Source: Plasmopara viticola (taxonomy: Eukaryota > Oomycota > Peronosporomycetes > Peronosporales > Peronosporaceae). From it: 64,000 nucleotides of DNA. Made by a program: the position numbers and the translations under genes. The notes below the pieces were generated by a model. That model had not been told where the DNA came from, did no database searches, and was given only the letters and a program-made list of their open reading frames with translations. This document shows, piece after piece, positions 38,801-51,538 of the stretch. The stretch is taken from the NCBI GenBank assembly GCA_001695595.3, contig MBPM02000139.1:53015-117014 (forward strand). The letters are read 5' to 3'. The first letter of the stretch is position 1; the number at the start of each line of letters is the position of its first letter.

Positions 38801-41800
38801 AAACGGATCAGTATTAGCTAAGTTACACTTATATGCGTGTGTGCACGTCCAGGGAAGCTCGTTTAGACGTATCTGATGCAGTAGGATGAACCAGCGCTTT
38901 AAACTGAACAGCATTTGTTAAGGCTTGCTTATATGCGTGTCTGCACATCCAGAATATTTAAATGAACGTACCTAATGCCGTTTGAAGAATCAACGCTTTA
39001 ATGGATCAGTAATAGCTTAGTTACTTTTACCGCGTGTCATCACGAAAGCTTTCTTAGATGTATCTGATGCCTTAGGAAGGATTGGCGCTTCAAACGGAGC
39101 AGTGTTCGCTAAGTTGAGTTTTCAACTCGTGTTTGCACTCCCGAGAAAGCTTAACCGGACGTTTCTGATGCCGTAGGATGAACCAGTACTTTAAACGGAT
39201 CTGATGCGTTGGGTTGCGCTTAAAATGCATGTCTGCTTAATTCGACGTATCTGACGTCGTGGGCCGAACTAGCGCTTCAAACAGAGCAATATTCGCTAAG
39301 TTAAACTTAGATCGCATATCCGAACATCCGAGTAGCTTTCTTAGATGTATCTGATCAGGAAGAAGAATCAGCGTTTGAAATGGAGCAGCATTAGCAAAGG
39401 TACACTTATACGCGTGTCGGCACATCCAGGAAGCATGGTTGGACGAATGTGATGCCGTAGAAAAAATCAACGCTTTAAACGGATCAGTATTAGCTAAGTT
39501 ACACTTATATGCGTGTGTGCACGTCCAGGGAAGCTCGTTTAGACGTATCTGATGCAGTAGGATGAACCAGCGCTTTAAACTAAACAGCATTTGTTAAGGC
39601 TTGCTTATATGCGTGTCTGCACATCCGGAATATTTAAATGAACGTACCTAATGCCGTTTGAAGAATCAACGCTTTAATGGATCAGTAATAGCTTAGTTAC
39701 TTTTACCGCGTGTCATCACGAAAGCTTTCTTAGATGTATCGATACCGTAGGAAGAATTGGCGATTCAAACGGAGCAGTGTTCGCTAAGTTGAGTTTTTAA
39801 CTCGTGTTTGCACTCCCAAGAAAGCTTAACCGGACATTTCTGATGCCGTAGGATGAACCAGCGTTTTAACGGATCTGAACTCGCTAGGTTGCGCTTAAAA
39901 TGCATATCTGCTTAATTCGACGTATCTGACGTCGTGGGCCGAACCAGCGCTTCAAACAGAGCAATATTCGCTAAGTTAAACTTAGATCGCATATCTGAAG
40001 ATTCGAGTAGCTTTCTTAGATGTATCTGATCAGGAAGAAGAATCAGCGCTTGAAATGGAGCGGCATTAGCGAAGGTACACTAATACGCGTGTCGGCACAT
40101 CCAGGAAGCATGGTTGGACGAATGTGATGCCGTAGAAAAAATCAACGCTTTAAACGGATCAGTATTAGCTAAGTTACACTTATATGCGTGTGGGCACGTC
40201 CAGGGAAGCTCGTTTAGACGTATCTGATGCAGTAGGATGAACCAGCGCTTTAAACTGAACAGCATTTGTTAAGGCTTGCTTATATGCGTGTCTGCACATC
40301 CGGAATATTTAAATGAACGTACCTAATGCCGTTTGAAGAATCAACGCTTTAATGGATCAGTAATAGCTTAGTTACTTTTACCGCGTGTCATCACGAAAGC
40401 TTTCTTAGATGTATCTGATGCCGTAGGAAGAATTGGCGATTCAGACGGAGCAGTGTTCGCTAAGTTGAGTTTTTAACTCGTGTTTGCACTCCCAAGAAAG
40501 CTTAACCGGACATTTCTGATGCCGTAGGATGAACCAGCGTTTTAAACGGATCTGAACTCGCTAGGTTGCGCTTAAAATGCATATCTGCTTAATTCGATGT
40601 ATCTGACGTCGTGGGCCGAACTAGCGCTTCAAACAGAGCAATATTCGCTAAGTTAACTTAGATCGCATATCCGAACATCGAGTAGCTTTCTTAGATGTAT
40701 CTGATCAGGAAGAAGAATCAGCGTTTGAAATGGAGCAGCATTAGCAAAGGTACACTTATACGCGTGTCGGCACATCCAGGAAGCATGGTTGGACGAATGT
40801 GATGCCGTAGAAAAAATCAACGCTTTTAAACGGATCAGTATTAGCTAAGTTACACTTATATGCGTGTGTGCACGTCCAGGGAAGCTCGTTTAGACGTATC
40901 TGATGCAGTAGGATGAACCAGCGCTTTAAACTGAACAGCATTTGTTAAGGCTTGCTTATATGCGTGTCTGCACATCCGGAATATTTAAATGAACGTACCT
41001 AATGCCGTTTGATGAATCAACGCTTTAATGGATCAGTAATAGCTTAGTTACTTTTACCGCGTGTCATCACGAAAGCTTTCTTAGATGTATCTGATGCCTT
41101 AGGAAGGATTGGCGCTTCAAACGGAGCAGTGTTCGCTAAGTTGAGTTTTCAACTCGTGTTTGCACTCCCGAGAAAGCTTAACCGGACGTTTCTGATGCCG
41201 TAGGATGAACCAGTACTTTAAACGGATCTGAACTCGCTAGGTTGCGCTTAAAATGCATATCTGCTTAATTCGATGTATCTGACGTCGTGGGCCGAACTAG
41301 CGCTTCAAACAGAGCAATATTCGCTAAGTTAAACTTAGATCGCATATCTGAACATTCGAGTAGCTTTCTTAGATGTATCTGATCAGGAAGAAGAATCAGC
41401 GTTTGAAATGGAGCAGCATTAGCAAAGGTACACTTATACGCGTGTCGGCACATCCAGGAAGCATGGTTGGACGAATGTGATGCCGTAGAAAAAATCAACG
41501 CTTTAAACGGATCAGTATTAGCTAAGTTACACTTATATGCGTGTGTGCACGTCCAGGGAAGCTCGTTTAGACGTATCTGATGCAGTAGGATGAACCAGCG
41601 CTTTAAACTGAACCGCATTTGTTAAGGCTTGCTTATATGCGTGTCTGCACATCCGGAATATTCAAATGAACGTACCTAATGCCGTTTGAAGAATCAACGC
41701 TTTAATGGATCAGTAATAGCTTAGTTACTTTTACCGCGTGTCATCACGAAAGCTTTCTTAGATGTATCGATACCGTAGGAAGAATTGGCGATTCAAACGG

Positions 41801-42634
41801 AGCAGTGTTCGCTAAGTTGAGTTTTTAACTCGTGTTTGCACTCCCAAGAAAGCTTAACCGGACGTTTCTGATGCCGTAGGATGAACCAGCGTTTTAAACG
41901 GATCTGAACTCGCTAGGTTGCGCTTAAAATGCATATCTGCTTAATTCGATGTATCTGACGTCGTGGGCCGAACTAGCGCTTCAAAACAGAGCAATATTCG
42001 CTAAGTTAAACTTAGATCGCATATCTGAAGATTTGAGTAGCTTTCTTAGATGGATCTGATCAGGAAGAAGAATCAGCGCTTGAAATGGAGCAGCATTAGC
42101 GAAGGTACACTTATACGCGTGTCGGCACATCCAGGAAGCATGGTTGGACGAATGTGATGCCGTAGAAAAAATCAACGCTTTAAACGGATCAGTATTAGCT
42201 AAGTTACACTTATATGCGTGTGTGCACGTCCAGGGAAGCTCGTTTTGACGTATCTGATGCAGTAGGATGAACCAGCGCTTTAACTTAACAGCATTTGTTA
42301 AGGCTTGCTTATATGCGTGTCTGCACATCCGGAATATTTAAATGAACGTACCTAATGCGTTTGAAGAATCAACGCTTTAATGGATCAGTAATAGCTTAGT
42401 TACTTTTACCGCGTGTCATCACGAAAGCTTTCTTAGATGTATCTGATGCCGTAGGAAGAATTGGCGCTTCAAACGGAGCAGTGTTCGCTAAGTTGAGTTT
42501 TTAACTCGTGTTTGCACTCCCAAGAAAGCTTAACCGGACATTTCTGATGCCGTAGGATGAACCAGCGTTTAAACGGATCTGAACTCGCTAGGTTGCGCTT
42601 AAAATGCATATCTGCTTAATTCGACGTATCTGAC
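35875..42634. repeat. Run of ten tandem S units (676 bp each)
   Basis: Unit starts are 35875, 36551, 37228, 37904, 38580, 39256, 39931, 40608, 41284 and 41960, all spaced 675-677 bp. Each has seven monomers: m1 with CTGATCAGGAAG, m2 with GCATGGTTGGACG, m3 with AGGGAAGCTCGTTTAGACG, m4 with CCGGAATATTTAAATG, m5 with the cut CGCGTGTCATCACG, m6 with GTTGAGTTTT, and m7 with the 12 bp loss. Sub-variants of units 1-3 (for example CACTAATACG and GTGGGCACG in unit 2) recur in units 6-8 at an offset of 3380 bp. Confidence 0.9.
38561..38914 (-). other. Recurrent 117-codon reading frame of the S unit, probably not a gene
   Basis: This is one example of a minus-strand frame found many times across the A array (for example 14901-15254, 17209-17562, 33548-33901 and 47621-47974), always at the same place in the S or C block. 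It reads through m3, m2 and m1 with an internal 33-residue rhythm (YKCNLANTDPF, YKCTFANAAPF and SKFNLANIALF), because those monomers are about 99 bp. I see no signal peptide, known domain or promoter. Several copies are frameshifted by one-base changes (near 23,103, 30,027, 40,823, 42,841, 43,994 and 46,408). I read it as a by-product of repeat homogenisation. Confidence 0.6.
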
Positions 42635-43785
42635 GTCGTGGGCCGAAGTAGCGCTTCAAACAGAGCAATATTCGCTAAGTTAAACTTAGATCGCATATCT
42701 GAACATTCGAGTAGCTTTCTTAGATGTATCTGATCAGGAAGAAGAATCAGCGCTTGAAATGGAGCAGCATTAGCGAAGGTACACTTATACACGTTTCGGC
42801 ACATCCAGGAAGCATGGTTGGACGAATGTGATGCCGTAGAAAAATCAACGCTTTAAACGGATCAGTATTAGCTAAGTTACACTTACATGCGTGTGTGCAC
42901 GTCCAGGGAAGCTCGTTTAGACGTATCTGATGCAGTAGGATGAACCAGCGCTTTAAACTTACCAGCATTTGTTAAGGCTTGCTTATGCGTGTCTGCACAT
43001 CCGGAATATTTAAATGAACGTACCTAATGCCGTTTGAAGAATCAACGCTTTAATGGATCAGTAATAGCTTAGTTACTTTTACCGGCGTGTCATCACGAAA
43101 GCTATCTTAGATGTATCGATACCGTAGACCAAATCCGCGCTTTAAACGGAGCAGTATGCGCTAAGTTACGCTTCAAACGCGTGCCTGCACGACCAGGAAG
43201 CTCAATTAAACGTATCTGATACCATATCACGAATCAGCGCTTCAAACGGAGCAGTATGCACTAACCTACGCTTGAAACGTGTGTCTGCACGTCCAGCAAG
43301 CTCAATTGACACGTATTAGATGCCGTAGCACGAATCAGCGCTTCAAACGGAGCAGTATGCGCCAAGTTACGTTCAAAACGCGTGTCTGCACGTTCAGAAA
43401 GCTCAATTGTACGTATCTGATGCCGTGATAACAGAGCAATATTCGCAAAGTTAAACTTCAAACGCGTATCTGATCACCGGGAAGCTACTTTAGACGTATC
43501 TGATGCCGTTTGAAGAATCAGCGCTTAAAACGGATTAGTAATAGCTCAGTTACTTTCAATCGCGTTTTGTCACGAAAGCTTTCTTAGATGTATCTGATGC
43601 CGTAGGAAGCATTGGCGCTTCAAACGGAGCAGTGTTCGCTAAGTTTAGTTTTTAACTGGTGTTTGCACTCCCAAGCAAGCTTAACCGGACGTTTCTGATG
43701 CCGTAGGATGAACCAGTATTTTAAACGGATCTGATTCGTTGGGTTGCGCTTAAAATGCATGTCTGCTTAATTCGACGTATCTGAC
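42635..43785. repeat. Block C (copy starting at 42635, 1.15 kb)
   Basis: The structure is S-type monomers 1-5 followed by the P-type segment, entered by CGATACCGTAGACC. Small irregularities are ACACGTTTCGGC near 42,790, a shorter A-run at GTAGAAAAATC near 42,838, TTACCGGCGTGTC near 43,080 and CACCGGGAAG near 43,476. The tail matches the D-like TATTTTAAACGGATC form. Confidence 0.84.
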
Positions 43786-44461
43786 GTTGTGGGCCGAACT
43801 AGTGCTTCAAACAGAGCAATATTCGCTAAGTTAGACTTAGATCGCATATCCGAACATCCGAGTAGCTTTCTTAGATGTATCTGATCAGGAAGAAGAATCA
43901 GCGTTTGAAATGGAGAAGCATTAGCAAAGGTACACTTATACGCGTGTCGGCACATCCAGGAAGCATGGTTGGACGAATGTGATGCCGTAGAAAAATCAAC
44001 GCTTTAAACGGATCAGTATTAGCTAAGTTACACTTATATGCGTGTGTGCACGTCCAGGGAAGCTCGTTTAGACGTATCTGATGCAGTAGGATGAACCAGC
44101 GCTTTAAACTGAACAGCATTTGTTAAGGCTTGCTTATATGCGTGTCTGCACATCCGGAATATTTAAATGAACGTACCTAATGCCGTTTGAAGAATCAACG
44201 CTTTAATGGATCAGTAATAGCTTAGTTACTTTTACCGCGTGTCAACACGAAAGCTTTCTTAGATGTATCTGATGCCGTAGGAAGAATTGGCGATTCAAAT
44301 GGAGCAGTGTTCGCTAAGTTGAGTTTTTAACTCGTGTTTGCACTCCCAAGAAAGCTTAACCGGACATTTCTGATGCCGTAGGATGAACCAGCGTTTTAAA
44401 CGGATCTGAACTCGCTAGGTTGCGCTTAAAATGCATATCTGCTTAATTCGACGTATCTGAC
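43786..44461. repeat. D/S hybrid unit (676 bp)
   Basis: The unit begins with the D landmark GTTGTGGGCCGAACTAGTGC and AAGTTAGACTTAG. Within the first monomer it then becomes S type (GAACATCCGAGTAGC and CTGATCAGGAAG). It continues as a seven-monomer S unit instead of the 12-monomer D block, so the crossover lies between about 43,830 and 43,890. Confidence 0.8.
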
Positions 44462-45614
44462 GTCGTGGGCCGAACTAGCGCTTCAAACAGAGCAATATTC
44501 GCTAAGTTAAACTTAGATCGCATATCCGAACATTCGAGTAGCTTTCTTAGATGGATCTGATCAGGCAGAAGAATCAGCGCTTGAAATGGAGCAGCATTAG
44601 CAAAGGTACACTTATACGCGTGTCGGCACATCCAGGAAGCATGGTTGGACGAATGTGATGCCGTTGAAAGAATCAACGCTTTAAACGGATCAGTATTAGC
44701 TAAGTTACACTTACATGCGTGTGTGCACGTCCAGGGAAGCTCGTTTAGACGTATCTGATGCAGTAGGATGAACCAGCGCTTTAAACTGAACAGCATTTGT
44801 CAAGGCTTGCTTATATGCGTGTCTGCACATCCGGAATATTTAAATGAACGTACCTAATGCCGTTTGAAGAATCAACGCTTTAATGGATCAGTAATAGCTT
44901 AGTTACTTTTACCGCGTGTCATCACGAAAGCTATCTTAGATGTATCGATACCGTAGACCAAATCCGCGCTTTAAACGGAGCAAAATGCGCTAAGTTACGC
45001 TTCAAACGCGTGCTGCACGACCAGGAAGCTCAATTAAACGTATCTGATACCATATCACGAATCAGCGCTTCAAACGGAGCAGTATGCACTAACCTACGCT
45101 TGAAACGTGTGTCTGCACGTCCAGCAAGCTCAATTGGACGTATTAGATGCCGTAGCACGAATCAGCGCTTCAAACGGAACAGTGTGCGCCAAGTTACGTT
45201 CAAAACGCGTGTCTGCACGTTCAGAAAGCTCAATTGTACGTATCTGATGCCGTGATAACAGAGCAATATTCGCAAAGTTAAACTTCAAACGCGTATCTGA
45301 TCACCCGGGAAGCTACTTTAGACGTATCTGATGCCGTTTGAAGAATCAGCGCTTAAAACGGATTAGTAATAGCTCAGTTACTTTTAATCGTGTTTTGTCA
45401 CGAAAGCTTTCTTAGATGTATCTGATGCCGTAGGAAGAATTGGCGCTTCAAACAGAGCAGTGTTCGCTAAGTTGAGTTTTTAACTCGTGTTTGCACTCCC
45501 AAGAAAGCTTAACCGGACGTTTCTGATGCCGTAGGCTGAATCAGCGTTTTAAACGGATCTGAACTCGCTAGGTTGCGCTTAAAATGCATTTCTGCTTAAT
45601 TCGACGTATCTGAC
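44462..45614. repeat. Block C (last copy, 1.15 kb)
   Basis: The structure is as in the other C blocks. Near 45,010 the segment GCGTGCTGCACGACC lacks one T relative to GCGTGTCTGC copies, which puts an 81-codon plus-strand frame in register there. The tail has the rare GTAGGCTGAATCAGCG form (about 45,533), which also ends the next S unit near 46,210. Confidence 0.84.
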
Positions 45615-48600
45615 GTCGTGGGCCGAACTAGCGCTTCAAACAGAGCAATATTCGCTAAGCTAAACTTAGATCGCATATCCGAACATTCGAGTAGCTTTCT
45701 TAGATGTATCTGATCAGGAAGAAGAATCAGCGCTTGAAATGGAGCAGCATTAGCGAAGGTACACTTATACGCGTGTCGGCACATCCAGGAAGCATGGTTG
45801 GACGAATGTGATGCCGTAGAAAAAATCAACGCTTTAAACGGATCAGTATTAGCTAAGTTACACTTATATGCGTGTGTGCACGTCCAGGGAAGCTCGTTTA
45901 GACGTATCTGATGCAGTAGGATGAACCAGCGCTTTAAACTGAACAGCATTTGTTAAGGCTTGCTTATATGCGTGTCTGCACATCCGGAATATTTAAATGA
46001 ACGTACCTAATGCCGTTTGAAGAATCAACGCTTTAATGGATCAGTAATAGCTTAGTTACTTTTACCGCGTGTCATCACGAAAGCTTTCTTAGATGTATCT
46101 GATGCCGTAGGAAGAATTGGCGATTCAAACGGAGCAGTGTTCGCTAAGTTGAGTTTTTAACTCGTGTTTGCACTCCCAAGAAAGCTTAACCGGACGTTTC
46201 TGATGCCGTAGGCTGAATCAGCGTTTTAAACGGATCTGAACTCGCTAGGTTGCGCTTAAAATGCATTTCTGCTTAATTCGACGTATCTGACGTCGTGGGC
46301 CGAACTAGCGCTTCAAACAGAGCAATATTCGCTAAGTTAAACTTAGATCGCATATCCGAACATCGAGTAGCTTTCTTAGATGTATCTGATCAGGAAGAAG
46401 AATCAGCGTTGAAATGGAGCAGCATTAGCAAGGTACACTTATACGCGTGTCGGCACATCCAGGAAGCATGGTTGGACGAATGTGATGCCGTAGAAAAAAT
46501 CAACGCTTTAAACGGATCAGTATTAGCTAAGTTACACTTATATGCGTGTGTGCACGTCCAGGGAAGCTCGTTTAGACGTATCTGATGCAGTAGGATGAAC
46601 CAGCGCTTTAAACTGAACAGCATTTGTTAAGGCTTGCTTATATGCGTGTCTGCACATCCGGAATATTTAAATGAACGTACCTAATGCCGTTTGAAGAATC
46701 AACGCTTTAATGGATCAGTAATAGCTTAGTTACTTTTACCGCGTGTCATCACGAAAGCTTTCTTAGATGTATCTGATGCCGTAGGAAGAATTGGCGATTC
46801 AAACGGAGCAGTGTTCGCTAAGGTGAGTTTTTAACTCGTGTTTGCACTCCCAAGAAAGCTTAACCGGACGTTTCTGATGCCGTAGGATGAACCAGTACTT
46901 TAAACGGATCTGATGCGTTGGGTTGCGCTTAAAATGCATGTCTGCTTAATTCGACGTATCTGACGTCGTGGGCCGAACTAGCGCTTCAAACAGAGCAATA
47001 TTCGCTAAGTTAAACTTAGATCGCATATCCGAACATCCGAGTAGCTTTCTTAGATGTATCTGATCAGGAAGAAGAATCAGCGTTTGAAATGGAGCAGCAT
47101 TAGCAAAGGTACACTTATACGCGTGTCGGCACATCCAGGAAGCATGGTTGGACGAATGTGATGCCGTAGAAAAAATCAACGCTTTAAACGGATCAGTATT
47201 AGCTAAGTTACACTTATATGCGTGTGTGCACGTCCAGGGAAGCTCGTTTAGACGTATCTGATGCAGTAGGATGAACCAGCGCTTTAAACTGAACCGCATT
47301 TGTTAAGGCTTGCTTATATGCGTGTCTGCACATCCGGAATATTTAAATGAACGTACCTAATGCCGTTTGAAGAATCAACGCTTTAATGGATCAGTAATAG
47401 CTTAGTTACTTTTACCGCGTGTCATCACGAAAGCTTTCTTAGATGTATCGATACCGTAGGAAGAATTGGCGATTCAAACGGAGCAGTGTTCGCTAAGTTG
47501 AGTTTTTAACTCGTGTTTGCACTCCCAAGAAAGCTTAACCGGACATTTCTGATGCCGTAGGATGAACCAGCGTTTTAAACGGATCTGAACTCGCTAGGTT
47601 GCGCTTAAAATGCATTCTGCTTAATTCGACGTATCTGACGTCGTGGGCCGAACTAGCGCTTCAAACAGAGCAATATTCGCTAAGTTAAACTTAGATCGCA
47701 TATCCGAACATCCGAGTAGCTTTCTTAGATGTATCTGATCAGGAAGAAGAATCAGCGTTTGAAATGGAGCAGCATTAGCAAAGGTACACTTATACGCGTG
47801 TCGGCACATCCAGGAAGCATGGTTGGACGAATGTGATGCCGTAGAAAAAATCAACGCTTTAAACGGATCAGTATTAGCTAAGTTACACTTATATGCGTGT
47901 GTGCACGTCCAGGGAAGCTCGTTTAGACGTATCTGATGCAGTAGGATGAACCAGCGCTTTAAACTGAACAGCATTTGTTAAGGCTTGCTTATATGCGTGT
48001 CTGCACATCCGGAATATTTAAATGAACGTACCTAATGCCGTTTGAAGAATCAACGCTTTAATGGATCAGTAATAGCTTAGTTACTTTTACCGCGTGTCAT
48101 CACGAAAGCTTTCTTAGATGTATCGATACCTTAGGAAGATTGGCGATTCAAACGGAGCAGTGTTCGCTAAGTTGAGTTTTTAACTCGTGTTTGCACTCCC
48201 AAGAAAGCTTAACCGGACATTTCTGATGCCGTAGGATGAACCAGCGTTTTAAACGGATCTGAACTCGCTAGGTTGCGCTTAAAATGCATATCTGCTTAAT
48301 TCGATGTATCTGACGTCGTGGGCCGAACTAGCGCTTCAAACAGAGCAATATTCGCTAAGTTAAACTTAGATCGCATATCTGAACATTCGAGTAGCTTTCT
48401 TAGATGTATCTGATCAGGAAGAAGAATCAGCGCTTGAAATGGAGCAGCATTAGCGAAGGTACACTTATACGCGTGTCGGCACATCCAGGAAGCATGGTTG
48501 GACGAATGTGATGCCGTAGAAAAAATCAACGCTTTAAACGGATCAGTATTAGCTAAGTTACACTTATATGCGTGTGTGCACGTCCAGGGAAGCTCGTTTA

Positions 48601-48989
48601 GACGTATCTGATGCAGTAGGATGAACTAGCGCTTTAAACTGAACAGCATTTGTTAAGGCTTGCTTATATGCGTGTCTGCACATCCGGAATATTTAAATGA
48701 ACGTACCTAATGCCGTTTGAAGAATCAACGCTTTAATGGATCAGTAATAGCTTAGTTACTTTTACGCGTGTCATCACGAAAGCTTTCTTCGATGTATCTG
48801 ATGCCGTAGCACGAATTGGCTCTTCAAACGGAGCAGTATTCGCTAAGCTGACCTGTTAACTCGGGTCTGCACTTCCAGAAAACTTAATTGGACGTATATG
48901 ATGCCGTAAGATGAACCAGCGCTTTAAACGGATCATTTTTTGCAAAATTGCGCTCAAAAAGCTGGCCGGCTTTACGTAACGTATCTGAC
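45615..48989. repeat. Last run of five S units (3.37 kb)
   Basis: Unit starts are 45615, 46292, 46965, 47640 and 48315. They are close copies of S, with small losses near 46,408 (CAGCGTTGAAATGG), 46,431 (AGCAAGGTAC) and 47,613 (TGCATTCTGC). The final unit follows the consensus until about 48,780. There TTCTTCGATG and GTAGCACGAATTGGCTC begin a diverged stretch, so the homogenised array ends inside this unit. Confidence 0.87.
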
Positions 48990-49973
48990 GCCTAAGAACG
49001 AACCAGCGCTTCAAACACAGCAATATTCGCAAATTTACTATTCAAATGCGTGTTTGCACGTCCGGGAAGCTAGTGTAGACGTATCTGATGCCGTGGGATT
49101 TATCAGCGCTTTAAAAGAGTAGCATATGCTAAATTGAGCTTTAAACTCGTGTTTGCACATCCAGGAAGCTTTACTGGACGTATCTGATGCCGTAGGATAA
49201 ACAAGCGCTTTAAACGGATCAGTATTCGCAAAGTTGCGCTTAAAACGCATGTCTGCTTTATCTGACGCTGTGAGACGAAGCAGCGCTTCAAACGGAGCAG
49301 TGTTCGCTAAATTACACTTAAAACGCGTCACTGCACGTTCGAGCAGCTAGCTAAGACGTATCTATTGCCGTAGATAAATCTGCGTTTCAAACAGAGCAGT
49401 GTTTGCTAAGCTGAGCTTCAAACTGGTGTCTGCACTTACAGGAAGCTTAAGCGGACGTATGTGATGCCGTAGGATGAACTAGCGCTTTAAACAGATCAGT
49501 ATTCGCTAAGTTGCGCTTAAAACGCGTGTCTGCTAAATTCAACGTGACTGACGCCGTAGGACGAACGAGCCACTTAATCGGAGCAATATTTGCTAAATTA
49601 CACTAAAAATGCGTTTCTGCACGTCCGAGAAACTAGCTTAGACGTATCCGATGTCGTAGGATAAATCAACCTTTCAAACGGAGCAGTATACGCCAAGTTA
49701 CGCTTTAAATTCGTGTCTGCACGATCAGGAAGCTTAGTTGGACGTATCTGACACCTTTGGTCGAATTAGCGCTTCGAACAGAGCAGTATTAACTAAGTTA
49801 CGCATTAAACGCGTGTCTACAAGTTCAGGAAGCTTACTTGGCCGTATTAAATGCCGTAGGACAAATCAGTGCGTCAAACGGAGCAGTATTCGCAAAGTAA
49901 CGCTTGAAACGCGTTTCTGCACGTCCAGATGCTAATGCCGTAGGCCGAATCAGCGCTCAAAACGGAGCAGTGT
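48990..49973. repeat. Diverged A monomers without higher order (array edge)
   Basis: About ten A monomers can be recognised (near 49,005, 49,105, 49,203, 49,281, 49,375, 49,480, 49,568, 49,667, 49,767 and 49,867). They differ from each other and from all HOR types, and I see no block repetition. Near 49,928 the segment CACGTCCAGATGCTAATGCC lacks about 22 bp relative to the consensus. The last monomer stops mid-way at the B junction. Confidence 0.85.
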
Positions 49974-51149
49974 AGTCGATCGTGGTGTCTGAGGCTGTGA
50001 GACGCCTCAGCTCTCAAAAAGGTTTGTTGTTCTTAAAAAAATAACACTAATGCGTCTATGTACGTCAACAAGGACATATTGTAGTGTTTTGAGACTATGT
50101 GACGTCTCCGCGGTTCCAAAGGATCCATACTTATGAAGTTATGGCTCGAATGCGTCTGGACATGTCCAAGAAAGCAGAGATGCCTAATCTGAGGTCGTGG
50201 AAGGTCTCAGCTCTTCGAGACGATAATTATTCCCTTAAAAAAGCTCTATCGCTACTTTCAGAGTCTAGACAGACACACCGTGCTGGGTTTGTTCAGCTCT
50301 TCATAGGATCATTATTAACTTGTTATGGCTCTAATACGTCTGTGCATGCTTAAGAAAACATACCATATTATTCTGAGGCTGTGAGTCGCTTCTGTCATTT
50401 ATAAATATCATATTTCATTAAGTTATGACTTCAACGCGTCTGCGCATGCCTTAACCGACATGTTGTGCTGTTTTGAGTCTACGTTACGTCTCAGCTATTT
50501 TAAAGGTTCGGTGATCATAAACTCTAGGCTAAATCGCGATGTTCAAGAATATCGATCGTGCTGTTTTGAGGCTGTTAAAAGTCGTAGATCTTCAAGCGGT
50601 CATTTTTCCAAAAGTAATATTTCCATCGCGTCTTTTAAAGTCGAAACTGACAAGTCGTACTACGGTGAGACGATGAATTTTTGAAATGATCATTAGACCC
50701 TAACTTATAGCTCCAACGTGTGCACATCCCTGAAAAGACTATTGTGCGGTTCAGAGGCCGTGTGACGTATTCTCTTTTGAAAAGAATCCTCATTCTCAAA
50801 GTTATGACTTTTACACGTTTTGATACTAAAGGGAGGTAAATCGTGCTGTTTTGAGACCATGAGACATCTCAACTTTCCAAATGGTTTAATACAATTTAAG
50901 GTATGACATTAATGCGTCTATGTATGTCAACATAGACATATCGTGTTATTTTAAGTATATGTGACGTCTCAGCTGTTGTAAAGGGTCGAAAATCATAAAG
51001 TTATGGCTCAAACGCATCTGTACATGTCCAAGGAAGCATAGCATGCTATTCTGGGGTCGTGAAGGTCTCAGCTCTTCAAGACGATTTTTGTTTCATAAGC
51101 AATGGCTCTATCGCGTCTTTAAGATTCTAAACAGACAGGCCGTGCTGTG

Positions 51150-51538
51150 TTGAGGCTGTGGAACACCCCAGCTCTTCAAAAGAATTATTAAACTAAGTTA
51201 CGGCTCTAACACGGCTGTATATGCTAAAAGAAACAGATCGCTTTGTTTAAACACCGTATGTCGCTTGAGCTCTTTGTAAAGATCATTATTACTCAGGAAT
51301 GGCTCCAACGCATCTGTGTAGGCTTCAAAAGATAGGTCGTGCTGTTTAAGGGCCGTAAGACGTCTCAACTTTAAGAAGGATCTTTATTTACAAGGTTATG
51401 GCTCCGACACGTTTGTGCGTCTCAAACAAGGTAGGTCTTGCGGTTCTGAGGCCGTGATTCGACACAGCTTTTCAAACGGAATATCATTCTTAAAGGTATG
51501 GCACTAACACATTTATGTACGTCAACAATGACATATTG
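51150..51538. repeat. Local tandem duplication in B, copy 1 (~390 bp)
   Basis: The copy runs from TTGAGGCTGTGGAACACCCC at 51150 to just before the same string at 51539. It spans four monomers. The first monomer of the repeat abuts ACATATTGT, which in other places continues into GCTG-TTTT-GAG, so the junction replaced the expected follow-on. Confidence 0.88.

Larger units (their letters stand above)
1..49973. repeat. Satellite family A, tandem array of ~100 bp monomers
   Basis: The stretch is a head-to-tail array of one monomer. In the most regular part, near 501-900, the landmark TCAGCGCTTC or a close variant recurs at 501, 601, (701), 801 and 891, so the period is 100 bp. Other recurring parts of the monomer are ACGCGTGTCTGCACGTCC and CGTATCTGATGCCGTAG. 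Monomers fall into types that differ by substitutions and short deletions, and those types are ordered into the blocks listed separately. The array continues past the left edge of the window. No interruption by unrelated DNA is visible. No function can be read from the sequence; a centromeric or heterochromatic role is inference. Confidence 0.97.
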
